64,000 nucleotides of DNA from NCBI GenBank assembly GCA_900095095.1, contig FMBT01000327.1, positions 1-64,000 of the forward strand, in the 5' to 3' direction. Source of the stretch: Fragilariopsis cylindrus CCMP1102 (lineage: Eukaryota > Bacillariophyta > Bacillariophyceae > Bacillariales > Bacillariaceae). Positions 1 through 10,971 of this stretch are shown here, piece by piece (positions within the stretch are counted from its first letter, which is position 1; each line of letters starts with the position of its first letter). The notes under the pieces were generated by a model. The model saw only the letters and a list, made by a program, of their open reading frames with translations. It was not told the DNA's origin and made no database searches. The position numbers were made by a program, and so were the translations under genes.

Positions 1-21
1 TACATGAATGATACCATGCGT

Positions 22-50
22 AGATATATATATATATATATATATATATT
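22..50. repeat. (TA)n microsatellite
   Basis: An uninterrupted run of about a dozen TA dinucleotides lies just inside the intron that follows the exon of the first gene. It is a simple-sequence repeat with no further signal. Confidence 0.9.
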
Positions 51-65
51 GTTTTTTTACTCACC

Positions 66-813
66 GATGCCCACATCATCCATCTAGAACAAGCTTCATC
101 ATCACCATCTCCACTTCCTCCACCATTATCCCCACTTCCTTCTGATTTTTGATGATCACAATCAATGAATCCACCAAGCATCCGATACGCTTGTTGCCAC
201 ATATCATAATCGTCACCAGGATCAGCATACTGGATTAAATTTTCACCATTACCGGACCGTCCACCCCATAACTTACGGAATTCCTTTGGATGTTCTTCTG
301 ATAATTTTTCTAATTCTTCTGATGAAACTTTTTCAATTTTTGATGTATCTGGTCGTACCTTCTTCATTGCATCAACGACTTTCGTTCGACGTTGACGATT
401 TCGTTCCATACGAGCTTCTCGTTCTGCTTCACGTTCTTCTACAGTTGGCGCATTCAGATCATCAAAATTAACTCTGGTTTTGCTTTTGATTTGTTACTGT
501 TGCTGCTTTCATTCTGTTGTCGCTGTTGTTGTTGCTGTTGTTGTTGCGGTCGTGCCAATGGTTGAAAGAGATTTTCGATAGGATTGAATCTGTTCCTGCT
601 TTTATTGTTGTTGTTGGTGTTACTGGCACTATTAATATCTGTTGTAGTGGAAGCGGTTCCAGCAGCAGCAGTAGCAGCAGCAGTAGCAGCAGCAGTAGCT
701 GCACCAGCGACATCCGCTAAAAGAAGAGAACCTAGAATTAAAAGGCTCCCGACTGTCCCGATCGTACATGACGACGAGGAGCAAGAGGATGATCCTCCGT
801 TATAAGAAACCAT
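66..813 (-). CDS. Unknown protein with hydrophobic leader, 5' part (gene runs off the left edge)
   Basis: Minus-strand exon of a gene continuing beyond the window. The likely start is the ATG at 811-813; an in-frame ATG at 873 is possible. The protein opens with a Ser/Cys-rich stretch, a hydrophobic segment (SLLILGSLLLADVAGA) like a signal peptide, an Ala/Thr run and a poly-Gln run, then a charged region with VEEREAEREARMERNRQRR and a conserved-looking part containing FRKLWGGRSGNG and DDYDMWQQAYRMLGGFIDC. The exon ends at a good GTGAGT donor (intron begins at 65). The two halves are in different frames; one extra A in the run at 484-487 joins them, as at other sites in this window. I do not recognise the family. 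The leader suggests entry into the secretory or plastid route (inference). Confidence 0.55.
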
Positions 814-873
814 ATTATTATTTACTTTTCTTCCGTTCCGTTTCCAATAAAATATATTATTACTATTTGTCAA

Positions 874-3243
874 AATAAAGCTTTCCGTTAGCTAATTGAA
901 ATATATACAACACTCTTCTACTCTTCCCGCAAATAAGTACAATACCGGTAATATCTATGCTACTACTACTTCTTCTTGGATGTATTACTACTGTAGCTAA
1001 TATTAGTTACAAGGGTCTAGTACTCTTCGTCGCCAGCTCTATCTGTACTTGTACTTGTACGGCAGATAAGATAAATCAAATTATTTCGGTATGTATCAAG
1101 TTCGAACGTGCAAGTATCATAGTTCTTTTTGTCAATTTCGTATTGGCGAGGGATAGGATGGTGAATATTCATTAAGCCCCACTCACTAACTCGGTGCTAG
1201 AGATAACGGTTAGAAATGAAATAAAATATGAAAATAAAACGTGAGGAAACGCACACATACTAATTTTGGCTGTTTTAACATACTGTTATTGCGATCGGTT
1301 AGAACGGGCGATCGAATGAGCGTGCCTGTCATGATCACATGAGACTATTTCTGTACCTATGTTTAGTAACGTACACGGTAGCAACAAGAACAATTTCGAT
1401 AGAGTAGAAGAAAAATGAAAATAGAGAGAGGAGGTGGTGGGAACATAACCGTTTCATCAACAAATAATACAGGAACACATACTGTAGATAGTAAACATCT
1501 AACAGAAGTTGACTAAAATCACAAGGAAACAAATACTCCCTCCAGTCAGAATGTTCAGTACGGTTTTTGAGAGGAAAATAAGGTAAAAATTTTAAAAAAA
1601 TCTCCCTGCTTTTAATAATGGACAGGGCAGGGTCCAATGCTAAGTAAGAATTTTTCCTATCAATCCTTGCGTGGTACACATACTATCTTGCAACAAGAAA
1701 AGTCATTCCATCTGTTGCCTGTAGAGCTCACACAAAAAGTTACTTCTTGCTCTTGTCTCATGAGATAGCTTGTGCTTTGACTTTTCAAAATGTCAACCTC
1801 TTGCACAAGCCTTTGCATGTAGGTGGTAGGGTTGGACCTTGTCAATGACAGAAAGTTACTTTCCTTGTACTGACTTCCCTTTGACTTACACCATATACAT
1901 ATAGGATGCTTCATCCAAATATCAGGAAATCTTGATGCCATAAGGAAGAACTGTAAAGGGCTTAAAATTTACTTAAACAAGTGTTTGGTTTGTTTCTTAT
2001 GATATACTATAATCATCCAACCCTCTACTACTCTACAATAATTCCAGTTTCTCATCTAGAAGATTGATGGTGATATAGAAAAGAACATCTGATGTTTGGT
2101 GGGTGGGCCATGGGGCTATGTATTGTGGTCTAATAACTATATTTAGTTCCCTAAAAGCAATTTTGCTGGTAACAATTCTAACAGTCCAAATTTTGCATAT
2201 TATATTATATATTCTTATCATCATGGAAATCATCTAGGCATTGTATTTATATAGTGTAATCAATATTGATCAGCCTTGTACTTGAAATAAATTATTGATA
2301 CCAAAATAATCTGAGAGGAAAGACAACAATGAAGATTGCCCCCCTCCCAGCAACAATGTGGCTACATATGTGTTGTAAATAACTGCACTGGTTGTTATTA
2401 TGAAACATAATAATAGGAGATGTTAATGTATTATCATTAATTTAGAAGGTCCTACCGTAATCTATAATTTGATTCACATTTTGCACATTTTTTTTCTATC
2501 CTTATGCACCGTTTTAAGAACTGACTCTGTAACTTTATGTACGCACCCCAATTTCTTCAATGGACCAAATTAAATAAAACCCCATAAAATTTACCGTTCC
2601 CCTCACATTTAGCTCTGCATTCCAGTTCTTATAATGTTATCCATCCAATCACTATAGCAATGGAGAAATCAGTGTATGTAAATATTGTTTACCTCTACCC
2701 ATAGTACAGTGAGACGGAAGATGAAGGCAGAGAAATGCTTTTTAATGTACAGTAAGTTATAATTCTACTCATGCTGTATTGAGCAGGAATCAAATTGTCT
2801 GCAAATAGTAAGATTATAACACTTGGAACATACCACCAACGATCATCCAAAATGAAAAGCAGTTGATGATACTAGCTACAATAATAAAGAAGGAATTTAG
2901 TCGTTTTTAACCAATGACATGGACCTATTTGATTACAACAGTAAACCATTATACTATTATTATGTGTGACATTGTGTCGATTGAGTTAGTGTTTATTTAT
3001 CTTTTTTGATAATTCTCATTCACAGTTTCTTCACGACTCCAACCGTGTACATCCGTTTACCAATTTTTTTTTAATCGCGCATGGTGAGCGTAATAAAACG
3101 ATCACAACATTAAAATTGATTTTGCTCTCGCCGAAACAATAAATCGAAAGAATGCTGTTCCTGCCTTGATTACCAAAGTTAGTATACTCAGTCTTACTTC
3201 ATACCCATCAAGAACATTATTCCTTTTCTAATTCTGATATACA
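874..3243. other. Intergenic, AT-rich
   Basis: About 2.4 kb with no convincing gene. Short open frames at 957-1175 (+), 1335-1679 (-), 1660-1941 (-) and 2033-2233 (-) have no recognisable domain or coding-like composition. The piece around 1535-1670 starts with TACTCCCTCC, reminiscent of mariner/Stowaway terminal repeats, but no partner end was found. Confidence 0.6.
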
Positions 3244-5678
3244 ATGACAAAAAAAAGTCCTCCAGCATATCATCGAAACACATCTACCATAATGGATGGC
3301 AAATTATTGCTTCTTCAGGCATCGATCCTGTTGCTGATCGTCGTCATCCAGTGTACAGCTGTCGCTACCTCTACAGAGAAGACGAAGACTGGTAACAGTA
3401 GAGATTTAATCGGCTACCATGATATGATGTATCTCCATGAAACATCCAATCAAATTCCAATTCCTACCATGTATCCGACCGCAGCGGCACCAACTCCATA
3501 TCCTGTCGAAATCAGCCCAACGACACCAACGACTCCATATCCGACTCCGTATCCGACTCCATATCCGACTCCATCTGTCCGAGTGCCTACAAAATTTCCA
3601 ACCTTTCCCCCTACACCCTTTCCGACACATCCGAAACCGACTTTCCCAACAGAAGCTCCCTCATCATTACCCAGTGATTTTCCCTCAATGGAATCAATGG
3701 AACCGTCCACATCAACATCGCCTACTGGTCCATCGGCGTCGCCGTCTGATTTTCCCAGTTCTGCACCAAGTGTAATGCCAAGTAGAGAACCTAGTTTCTC
3801 TCCATCGGATTTTCCATCTACCTTTCCGTCTGAAGATCCAAGTGGAGCCTCCAGTAGTGTGCCCAGTTCGAGTCCGAGTATGGAGCCCAGCGCTGCACCA
3901 AGTTCTTCCCCTTCTAATCCACCGAGCGTTTCACCATCTGAACAACCTAGTGAACGTGATAGCAGTGAACCTACCTTTAGTAGTGTTCCATCTGAAGTAC
4001 CAACACTAAGTGAAGAGCCATCAGAGGAACCAAGTGGAACGGATGAACCAAGCGGATCGGATGAACCAAGCGGATCAGATGAACCAAGCGGATCAGATGA
4101 ACCAAGCAGTGGAACGGATGAACCGAGTGAAAAATCCAGTGACGATGATGAGGATGATGATGACGATGACGATGATTTAGTTGATGGAAGATTTATTATT
4201 ACCGAGTCTCGAACAATTTGTAAGTACACACAAGATTTAAAAAAATCCAATTTGATTCAATATCATATCATGTGAATAATGATATTGTTCATTGCACTCA
4301 TATTATATGCGTTTCTATTGTGCTTGATTTCTAATCAATTCTATTGTTTTCTTTTCCAGCTGATGTACTCTGTGATCCCAGTAATACCGATCAGTGGGGA
4401 ACATTATGCGCAGCCCTGAAACAGGCAGATATATTTCAAACACTGGGAGCCACTGCTGGTAGCTTTACTATATTTGCTCCTTCCAACGATGCTTTTGCAT
4501 CGTTAGGCGAGTACGCACTAGGCGTCCTCTTTCGAGATCAGAAACAACTACAAAACCTCATATCAGTCCACATTGCGCCGTTGGTTATTCCATATGCCGC
4601 ATTACTTTGTAACTTAAATACCGAAATGTTGAATTTTGATGTTACGTACACCCTGTGTATTGGCGGAGTGAAGTTTCAAGCTGCAGATGGTAACGAAATT
4701 CACAATCTACCTATCATTAATGAGCTGGAGGATATAAGGACCAAAAACGGTATCATTCATCCTATCAACAACCTTATTCTTCCTTTTCAATTTTCGATTG
4801 ATGATATCACCGAATATGGCATGCACGATGCTTTCATCAATGAGGGCAATGTCGTTAACGACGAAAATGTCACTGAGCTGGTTGAAGATATTGGAGAAAG
4901 TAACGACGGAGCTTTCACTGACGATAACAACAATGCCACCATAACTCCAAGTATTATCGGAGTAGATATCTTTGACGATACATTCATCAATGAGGACAGT
5001 GTCGTTAACGACGAAAATGTCACTGAGTTGGTTGAAGATATTGGAGAAAGTGACGACGAAGATTTCATTGACGATAACAACAATGCCACCGTAGTAACTC
5101 AAAGTATTATCGGAGAAGATATCTTTGACGATGCTTTCATCAATGAGGACAGTGTCGTTAACGACGAAAATGTCACTGAGTTGGTTGAAGCTATTGGAGA
5201 AAGTAACGACGAAGATTTCATTGACGATAACAACAATGCCACCGTAGTAACTCAAAGTATTATCGGAGAGGATGTCTTTCAAAGTAACTACAATAGTAGT
5301 GACACCGTGACTGACGACGACGACTACGAGGACGACGACATTGAAGGGAATAACGATGGTTTCTTTGATGCTGCCAACAGCTCAATTGCCATCTCCACCT
5401 CGCCACTATCGTCAGTCATGAATATTCTCGCTGATAGTATAGCTAATATAACTGAATCATGTAAAGTGTGTGAAAACAGAGAAGTCTGCGTCATTCCTCG
5501 CACCGCTGTGATGATGGTTCCCGGTGAGGGAGAGGAGCGATGTACCGACGTGATAGATCGACAGAACAAAGGTAGAGGTATTATGATGGGACCAATTATG
5601 TGCAAGGCTCTACAAGAACGATTCCAATTTTCTTGTTTGGACGAAAACAAACCATCGAGCGAAGATGAAGACGATTGA
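3244..5678 (+). CDS. Secreted fasciclin (FAS1) domain protein with Pro/Ser/Thr linker
   Basis: Two exons, 3244-4219 and 4360-5678 (GTAAGT donor, TTTTCCAG acceptor), giving 764 residues. Residues 17-45 form a signal peptide (MDGKLLLLQASILLLIVV), so translation may start at the ATG at 3292. Residues about 80-300 are a Pro/Ser/Thr linker, first TPYP repeats then PSxxPS repeats, then GSDEPS repeats and an Asp/Glu run. Residues about 326-470 are a FAS1 domain (SFTIFAPSNDAF, then LISVHI, then GIIHPINNLILP). Three 50-51-residue tandem repeats follow, then an acidic segment and a Cys-containing C-terminus. FAS1 proteins are extracellular adhesion proteins; the long O-glycosylation-type linker fits a cell-wall or extracellular-polymer role (inference). 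It could instead be membrane-anchored, but no C-terminal hydrophobic tail is visible. Confidence 0.85.
4830..5281 (+). repeat. Three-copy 150/153-bp in-frame tandem repeat
   Basis: Copies start near 4830, 4980 and 5133. Each encodes a block of about 50 residues with the core NDENVTELVE and DDNNNAT. Copies 2 and 3 are more alike than copy 1, so the last duplication was the most recent. The period keeps the reading frame. Confidence 0.9.
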
Positions 5679-6290
5679 TGGAAAAGAATAGCGATATGAT
5701 GCGCCATCGTACTACAAAAACTTTCGAAAACAACATTGTGCTGCGTCGTTAAGAACTAAGAAGAGATAGTTGTAACACTAAAGAAAAATATCTGTAACTG
5801 TAAAATTAATATTTAAAGATAGAATATAACAAAGATATTTGACCACACTTTTCCGACGTTTATATGTGTATTTCTATTTCTATTGAATATGTAGGTCTTA
5901 CGTATATATATATAAATGTAGAAATATGTTTATAGATATTTATTCAAGTTTTCCAGATGATGAATAAATAGTACACGATATCAGGTAATACTGATAGTTC
6001 GTACAACTAGCAATAAGTGCTAGCTCCTTGCAATCTCATATCAGAGCCACAACTTTACCTAAAGGCGACTATCATGTATGGGACGCTTCGATCCAGGCTG
6101 CAATATCAGCGGGTGCTCGTATTACTGCCGGCGTGGACGAAAAAGCCTGTCACTTTCTCTGTTATTGGACTGCGGTAATTCATCGCTTTCGTTATCGTAC
6201 ATGAAATATTACCATTCCTCTTCATCTTTTTTGGCTTCACACTCCTGCTATCTGGAGTCGCTGACGTTGTTGTCGATTGCTATGATGCTT
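5679..6290. other. Intergenic between convergent genes
   Basis: Contains the 3' ends of the fasciclin gene and of the armadillo-like gene. There are several AATAAA-type signals (about 5800-5970). A 74-codon plus-strand frame at 6078-6302 has no recognisable feature and overlaps the duplicated tail of the opposite gene. Confidence 0.6.
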
Positions 6291-6416
6291 TTAAGAAGTT
6301 GAAGAGATAGTGCTATCTTCATTATCATCTTCGTCGTTGGTTTCCTTTCCTTCGATCTGACTGATGACATCTCCGTAATAATGGACCAAGGGAAGAAAAA
6401 TATCTCTTTCGTTTTC
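6291..6416 (-). pseudogene. Degenerate tandem copy of the preceding gene's last exon segment
   Basis: The 126 bases directly after the stop codon of the armadillo-like gene repeat the last 40 codons of that gene. Translated in the matching frame the copy reads PLVHYYGDVISQIEGKET, against PLVQYYGDIINQIEEKET in the gene, and it ends in its own stop after SSTS. The offset is 128-131 bp with one extra codon near the end. It lies after the functional stop and should not be translated unless that stop is read through. Amino-acid matches exceed nucleotide drift in third positions, so it is an old coding duplication. Confidence 0.85.
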
Positions 6417-6421
6417 CTGCT

Positions 6422-7843
6422 TTAAATAATTGAAGAGATAAAGCTTTCTACATCATCACCTTCGTCGGTCTCTTTTTCTTCGATCTGATTGATAATATCT
6501 CCGTAATATTGGACCAAGGGAGGAAAAACATCTCCTTCGTTCTCCTCGTCGAGTTCAATCGACTGCGAGATAATAAGGGCTGTAAAAATTTCCTTGACAC
6601 CAGCCCTTTTAATTTTCTTCTTGTCTACCACCATACAGGCCTTGCAAATGATCATCATGGCCCGCTTTCGGAACTTTATCCTCAATAATGGACCCATCAC
6701 CACACCAAGAAGACAAATGGGTAGAATCTTTTCATAATCAGAGGTATTCTTGAACAATTCTCTGCAGTGGGAATAGTGAAGAAATGTAACTACTTGCTCC
6801 ACGGCATCCGTAGAGCGTGAAATCGTACTATTCTTTCGGAACATAATGCAACATTCGGAAAGGATGTTACTCTCTTCAATATCTCTACCCGTCAAGACAC
6901 CCTTCGCTCCACTCTCATCATTATTGAACACGATGATATGATTCATCGTTTGAAAAATGTCACTCATCATATATATACCCTTAGAGAGTTTTGTATATTT
7001 CATATCGTTGACAAGTTCCACACCTAGATCAAACAACGCAGTTACCTGTTCCTTTTCCAAGACTGTAAAGTTCCCCCCATTCGATAGAAGAGAAATCAAA
7101 CTCCATATGGATTTTGCAGCATCTAAATTGCACAATGAATACTGCTTACCCTTTTGTTTCAGTTCTCGATGCGCAAGAAGAAGGATACGTACTCCATCGT
7201 GTTCTATGACATCCATCGCGTTCTTTTTTCGATTCCATTGTTTCGTGGCATCATCAAATGGACTGCACGAACAAATGCTAAAGAGAACCTTTGCAGCAAC
7301 TTCAATACATTTCGTTTGGATTTCTTTCCCGGGACTGTTACCCTCGTCAACGGATAACTTGAGAAAGTCGATCACTTTCGATACTCCTTTATGTTTGATA
7401 AAATTATTGACGATAGTCTCATCTTGAGTATATGTCAAACTATAAACCTTGTTCAGAGCTGTCAAGCATTGATCCATCACAGAGTGGCGCATCAAATCTT
7501 TGATCTTACCCAAAGCATCCCTAGAGAGTGGCATCGTGTCCACGATCTTTTGTAGTTTTATCGATATAGGTGTTGATGGGAGATCATCGTCATCGCCAGC
7601 AACATCGCGGCGGCACTTTTTGTTGTTGATGGTAGCAGTGATTTCAGCTGGAATAGACAGAGCCGATCGCGAGTTCACTTCGAAGGTATAGTTGTTGACG
7701 ATACTGTCCAATTCGAAAGTGCGTCGACGACGCTTTGGGTCAGCAGTAGGACCATTACCGTCTTCGGGAGATTTTTTAGCATTTGCATTTTTTGCCATTG
7801 GCTCATTCATCATAAGGTTACGTCGTTTAGTAACCATATTCAT
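6422..7843 (-). CDS. Armadillo-like helical protein, unknown function
   Basis: Single exon, 473 residues, ATG at 7841-7843. The first 45 residues are basic and include KRRRR, a plausible nuclear localisation signal. The remainder is a series of amphipathic helices of about 40 residues each (for example GVSKVIDFLKLSVDEG, and IQTKCIEVAAKVLFSICSCS), typical of ARM/HEAT solenoids seen in many diatom-specific proteins; a specific family is not recognised. The C-terminus is acidic (EKETDEGDDVESFISSII). It may act as a protein-binding scaffold in the nucleus (inference). The tail is duplicated immediately downstream. Confidence 0.75.
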   Translation of the reverse strand: MNMVTKRRNLMMNEPMAKNANAKKSPEDGNGPTADPKRRRRTFELDSIVNNYTFEVNSRSALSIPAEITATINNKKCRRDVAGDDDDLPSTPISIKLQKIVDTMPLSRDALGKIKDLMRHSVMDQCLTALNKVYSLTYTQDETIVNNFIKHKGVSKVIDFLKLSVDEGNSPGKEIQTKCIEVAAKVLFSICSCSPFDDATKQWNRKKNAMDVIEHDGVRILLLAHRELKQKGKQYSLCNLDAAKSIWSLISLLSNGGNFTVLEKEQVTALFDLGVELVNDMKYTKLSKGIYMMSDIFQTMNHIIVFNNDESGAKGVLTGRDIEESNILSECCIMFRKNSTISRSTDAVEQVVTFLHYSHCRELFKNTSDYEKILPICLLGVVMGPLLRIKFRKRAMMIICKACMVVDKKKIKRAGVKEIFTALIISQSIELDEENEGDVFPPLVQYYGDIINQIEEKETDEGDDVESFISSII

Positions 7844-8409
7844 TCCTAGGAAGCGTTAGTAGGTTGTTATTGACCTAAAAAACGCGTTCATAATGATTTG
7901 TGAGCTCAGAAAACAACTGTTTGAAGGGGACAACGCTAGCATTTTTTTACAATGGAAGCAGTCGGAACGCAAATGTGAATGTAACAGTGAGTTCAATGAC
8001 ACTATTGTGACACTCGATCATCTTGAATCTCCCAAACGTGGATATTTAAGTGAAAGTGTGACCCAAACAAGGGAATGATGGAATCATCTTCGAAGATCGA
8101 CGAAGAACGAAGTTTTACACGTTCTTATGGATTTTCGCCTTCGCTTTCTTGAAATTGAAAGGTACTTCGTAGCCTTCCTGAAGGTTGTCTATGGCTGTTC
8201 TGTTGGTTATTAATCTGTCCCAGTGAGAAAAGAAAAGAGCTACACACGAGTCATACGATGAAAAGATGATTTACTTGTCGGTTCATCACGGAATACTAGT
8301 ACTGTAATATATATCGAGAGAGAGAGATAGAGAGGAAGAATAACCAGCTAGCTAGATATAATATCCAGGACCATTTATCAAAGTGTCGTTGTATCGACTT
8401 TGCTGTTCT
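7844..8409. other. Divergent intergenic region
   Basis: Shared upstream region of the armadillo-like gene (-) and the small one-helix protein gene (+). A 61-codon plus-strand frame (7893-8078) is not convincing. A short GA-rich run lies at about 8313-8337. No other element recognised. Confidence 0.5.
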
Positions 8410-8843
8410 TATGCTTGTTCCGTCGAGGTAGTCACGTCGTTCTTTCGTTTTCGATTTCGTTGCCTCATCATGGTTTATTATTATTGTCTTCGACGACGAG
8501 ATTAGAATCAGGAATGATCACTTCTTCCTCCTTGCACCGTCGCGGTACCTCGTTGAGTTACCACATAGATACAGAAAAAGATGATGACGATCATTATAGT
8601 CGAAATTTAAATACTAACGAAAGTGATGACAGCTCGACGGTACCACCAACACCGCAAGAACAACATTCAGTTTTTGACGATACAGTGAATCTGGATCTTA
8701 TGATGACGACTACGACGAAAAAAACCGTCGACGATACCGATCACGTCGGCGCTATTGGACTTAGTGTTTGGATGATATCATTGTGTGCGTTTGTTTTTGT
8801 AAACAACTTCATTGGTCCTTGGCCACAACCTATATACGATTAA
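8410..8843 (+). CDS. Small one-helix membrane protein, possibly plastid
   Basis: The open frame covers about 145 codons and ends with a single hydrophobic helix (IGLSVWMISLCAFVFVNNF) followed by the short tail IGPWPQPIYD. The middle is acidic and Thr-rich. The N-terminus has a hydrophobic stretch (VVLSFSISLPHHGLLLL) like a targeting signal, but no in-frame ATG precedes it. The first in-frame ATG is at 8514. An ATG at 8410 lies one base out of frame and would fit if a base were missing nearby, as elsewhere in this window. One-helix proteins with such tails are common as small photosystem or thylakoid subunits, but I recognise no family, so location and role are inference. Confidence 0.5.
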
Positions 8844-9078
8844 AACCTGGAACTCTTTGCCTTCTCTAGGTAAATAAAAATGTTTATGAACGACTTCACT
8901 ATAGTACGTACTGTAAGAATTTTTCTGTAGAAGATTTGTTAAGATATATTTTTATCCCGAAATAGATTAAAAAAACTAATAATGTACGTATTTACAAACA
9001 CACACACAACATTAAAAAGAAGGAAAAAAAGAAATAAATTGTAGGTGCTGTAATTTCATTCTGTTCTATTTGTTAACA

Positions 9079-10971
9079 TTAAGCAACTTTGGTGGACTTG
9101 TTATTATTATCGGGAATATCAACACTGAGCTTGTCGTACCATTCCAATGTAGCATTCATCAAACCGAACCAGGTATCGTATGATTTGTATTCGAGACCGT
9201 ATTCTTCACACGTTTGTTTTACAATGGGTGCGATGTGGTGCAAATGTCCATGATTTAAACCAGGGAATAGATGATGTTCAATCTGATGGTTAAGTCCATT
9301 CGATAAGATGTGCCAAAACATTGAGCAAGAAGCAAAATTATTTGATGTTTCTACCTGAGCGGCGGCCCAAGAGTGCACTAATCGAGGATCTCGTTTTTTA
9401 TAGCATTCTTTTTCAGAAAGAACTAAATGACTTTCTTGACGGCTATCCATATCAGATTCAAGCGAGATTTCGTTCAAATGATTGATTTGTGAAAAAATGG
9501 CGAACGTGATTCCCAACGTAGCAACGTGTAGATAGATCGCCAAAGCAGCCTTCCAGATTGATTCATGCATAAGAATTGGAATTGCAATGACGATACCAAA
9601 GTAGGAAATTAAATGTAATACCATCCCATAAAATTTGGTTGGCCGATCTTTATCGTGCCAATCGACGATCCCGTACAGGGTACCTTCGCTCAATACACCC
9701 CACGGAATCCAAAAACACGTCCCGAATACAACGAATATATATGTAAACAATACGTAAAAGATATTCGACTGGAACCGATATTTAGTTTCGTATCGAAATT
9801 TCTTATGTACTCGTAGTATAACATCAAAATGATGCAAATCTGGATCACGATCAAATTCATTCGTAAAGGAATGATGTCCGTATGTGTGTTGCTGTTGCCA
9901 CATAATGGGATTACATATAAAGGACATCGCCCAAACACCAAATTCATTAACAGCAGCCCAACGACTAACGGCGAAATGTCCTGCGTCATGACCTAACGCA
10001 CCCATCAACCAACCCGTGATAGCGAATGCAAAAGATCCCCATATACTTGCCTATAATTATCGTTGTTGTTGTTGGTGATGATGATCATATAGGGATGAAA
10101 AAATCGGACGGAGATCAGAAAAATAGTGAAAAAAGATAAATGACATGATATTGATATACCGATATATATAAACATCAGATAAAAATAAATCAAGAGAATA
10201 AAAACGTACAGTACAATGAAGGTATCCAGCGTAAGACCATAGTATGAAGATCATCAGGTAATAGACAATTCGTATTGGTGACGCTCCACGATCCTTTAAG
10301 GGATCGATTCCATTAGAACGTAAAACTTTTGCAACTCTTTTCTTTAATATTTCATAGAAAAAATCCGGTACTCGACCACCACCACCACCATCACCACGTT
10401 GTTGTTGTTCTTCTTGCTGGCGTATCTCTGTCATCGACTCGAACTCAGTATTTGTTGTTGTCGTTATCGTAGTTCTTTTTACTGCTGTTACTGATTTTAC
10501 ATCCTTCTTATTATTGTTGTTGTTATTGTTTTCATTCTCCTCCTCCTTCTTCTCACCATCATTGTTATGACAGCGATGTTTTTCCAATAGTTTCCAAACA
10601 CGATCTACACTGAATGGATGATAAGATTCGACCAATGCTGTACAATCACGTCCCTTTCCTAACAAAATCGCTTCAATTCCTCCTGGATGCGCTTGTACAA
10701 AATCATTTAAATCATATCCATCTCCGTAGATCCACCAAAGATTTTTTGTTGTCTGCTGATCATCGAAACTACTGCTATCGTTCTTGCTATCGTTATTGCT
10801 GTTACTACAATCATCCGATGACGACGTCAACGTCAACGACGAAGAAGAAAATGTAGAAGAAACAGAAGCGGTTGCACTATTATCGGAGCTAATATTACCT
10901 CCATCTTCCTCTGTTTCTTTATCGTCCAATAACAGTTTTCCAGCACCTTCAACAATGCTGTTCTCAGCCAT
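9079..10971 (-). CDS. Front-end fatty acid desaturase with N-terminal cytochrome b5
   Basis: Two exons, 10210-10971 and 9079-10050 (GTACGT donor, ATTATAG acceptor), 577 residues. The start at 10971 is in a good context (CACACCATGG). A Ser/Asn-rich leader of about 70 residues precedes a cytochrome b5 domain with the haem-ligand HPGG motif at about residue 94 and a second His in ESYHPF. A long low-complexity insert (poly-Glu, poly-Asn, poly-Thr, poly-Gly) separates it from the desaturase, which has the three histidine boxes HDAGH, QHTYGHH and QIEHH. The Gln in the third box is the mark of front-end desaturases. These ER enzymes insert a double bond between an existing one and the carboxyl end during long-chain polyunsaturated fatty acid synthesis; the position (delta-5, -6, -8 or other) cannot be told from motifs alone. 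Confidence 0.9.

Noticed and set aside
957-1175. Short hydrophobic frame MLLLLLLG...
   Set aside because: Only 72 codons, no upstream or downstream coding signal and poor composition.
1535-1680. TACTCCCTCC end resembling a mariner/Stowaway terminal repeat
   Set aside because: No matching inverted end and no TA target duplication could be found nearby, so no element is called.
3450-4250. 266-codon minus-strand frame opposite the fasciclin linker
   Set aside because: Antisense shadow of PSxxPS-coding repeats, without start context or domain.
4707-5282. 191-codon minus-strand frame with repeated SYYGGIVVIVNEIFV
   Set aside because: Antisense of the 150-bp tandem repeat in the fasciclin gene.
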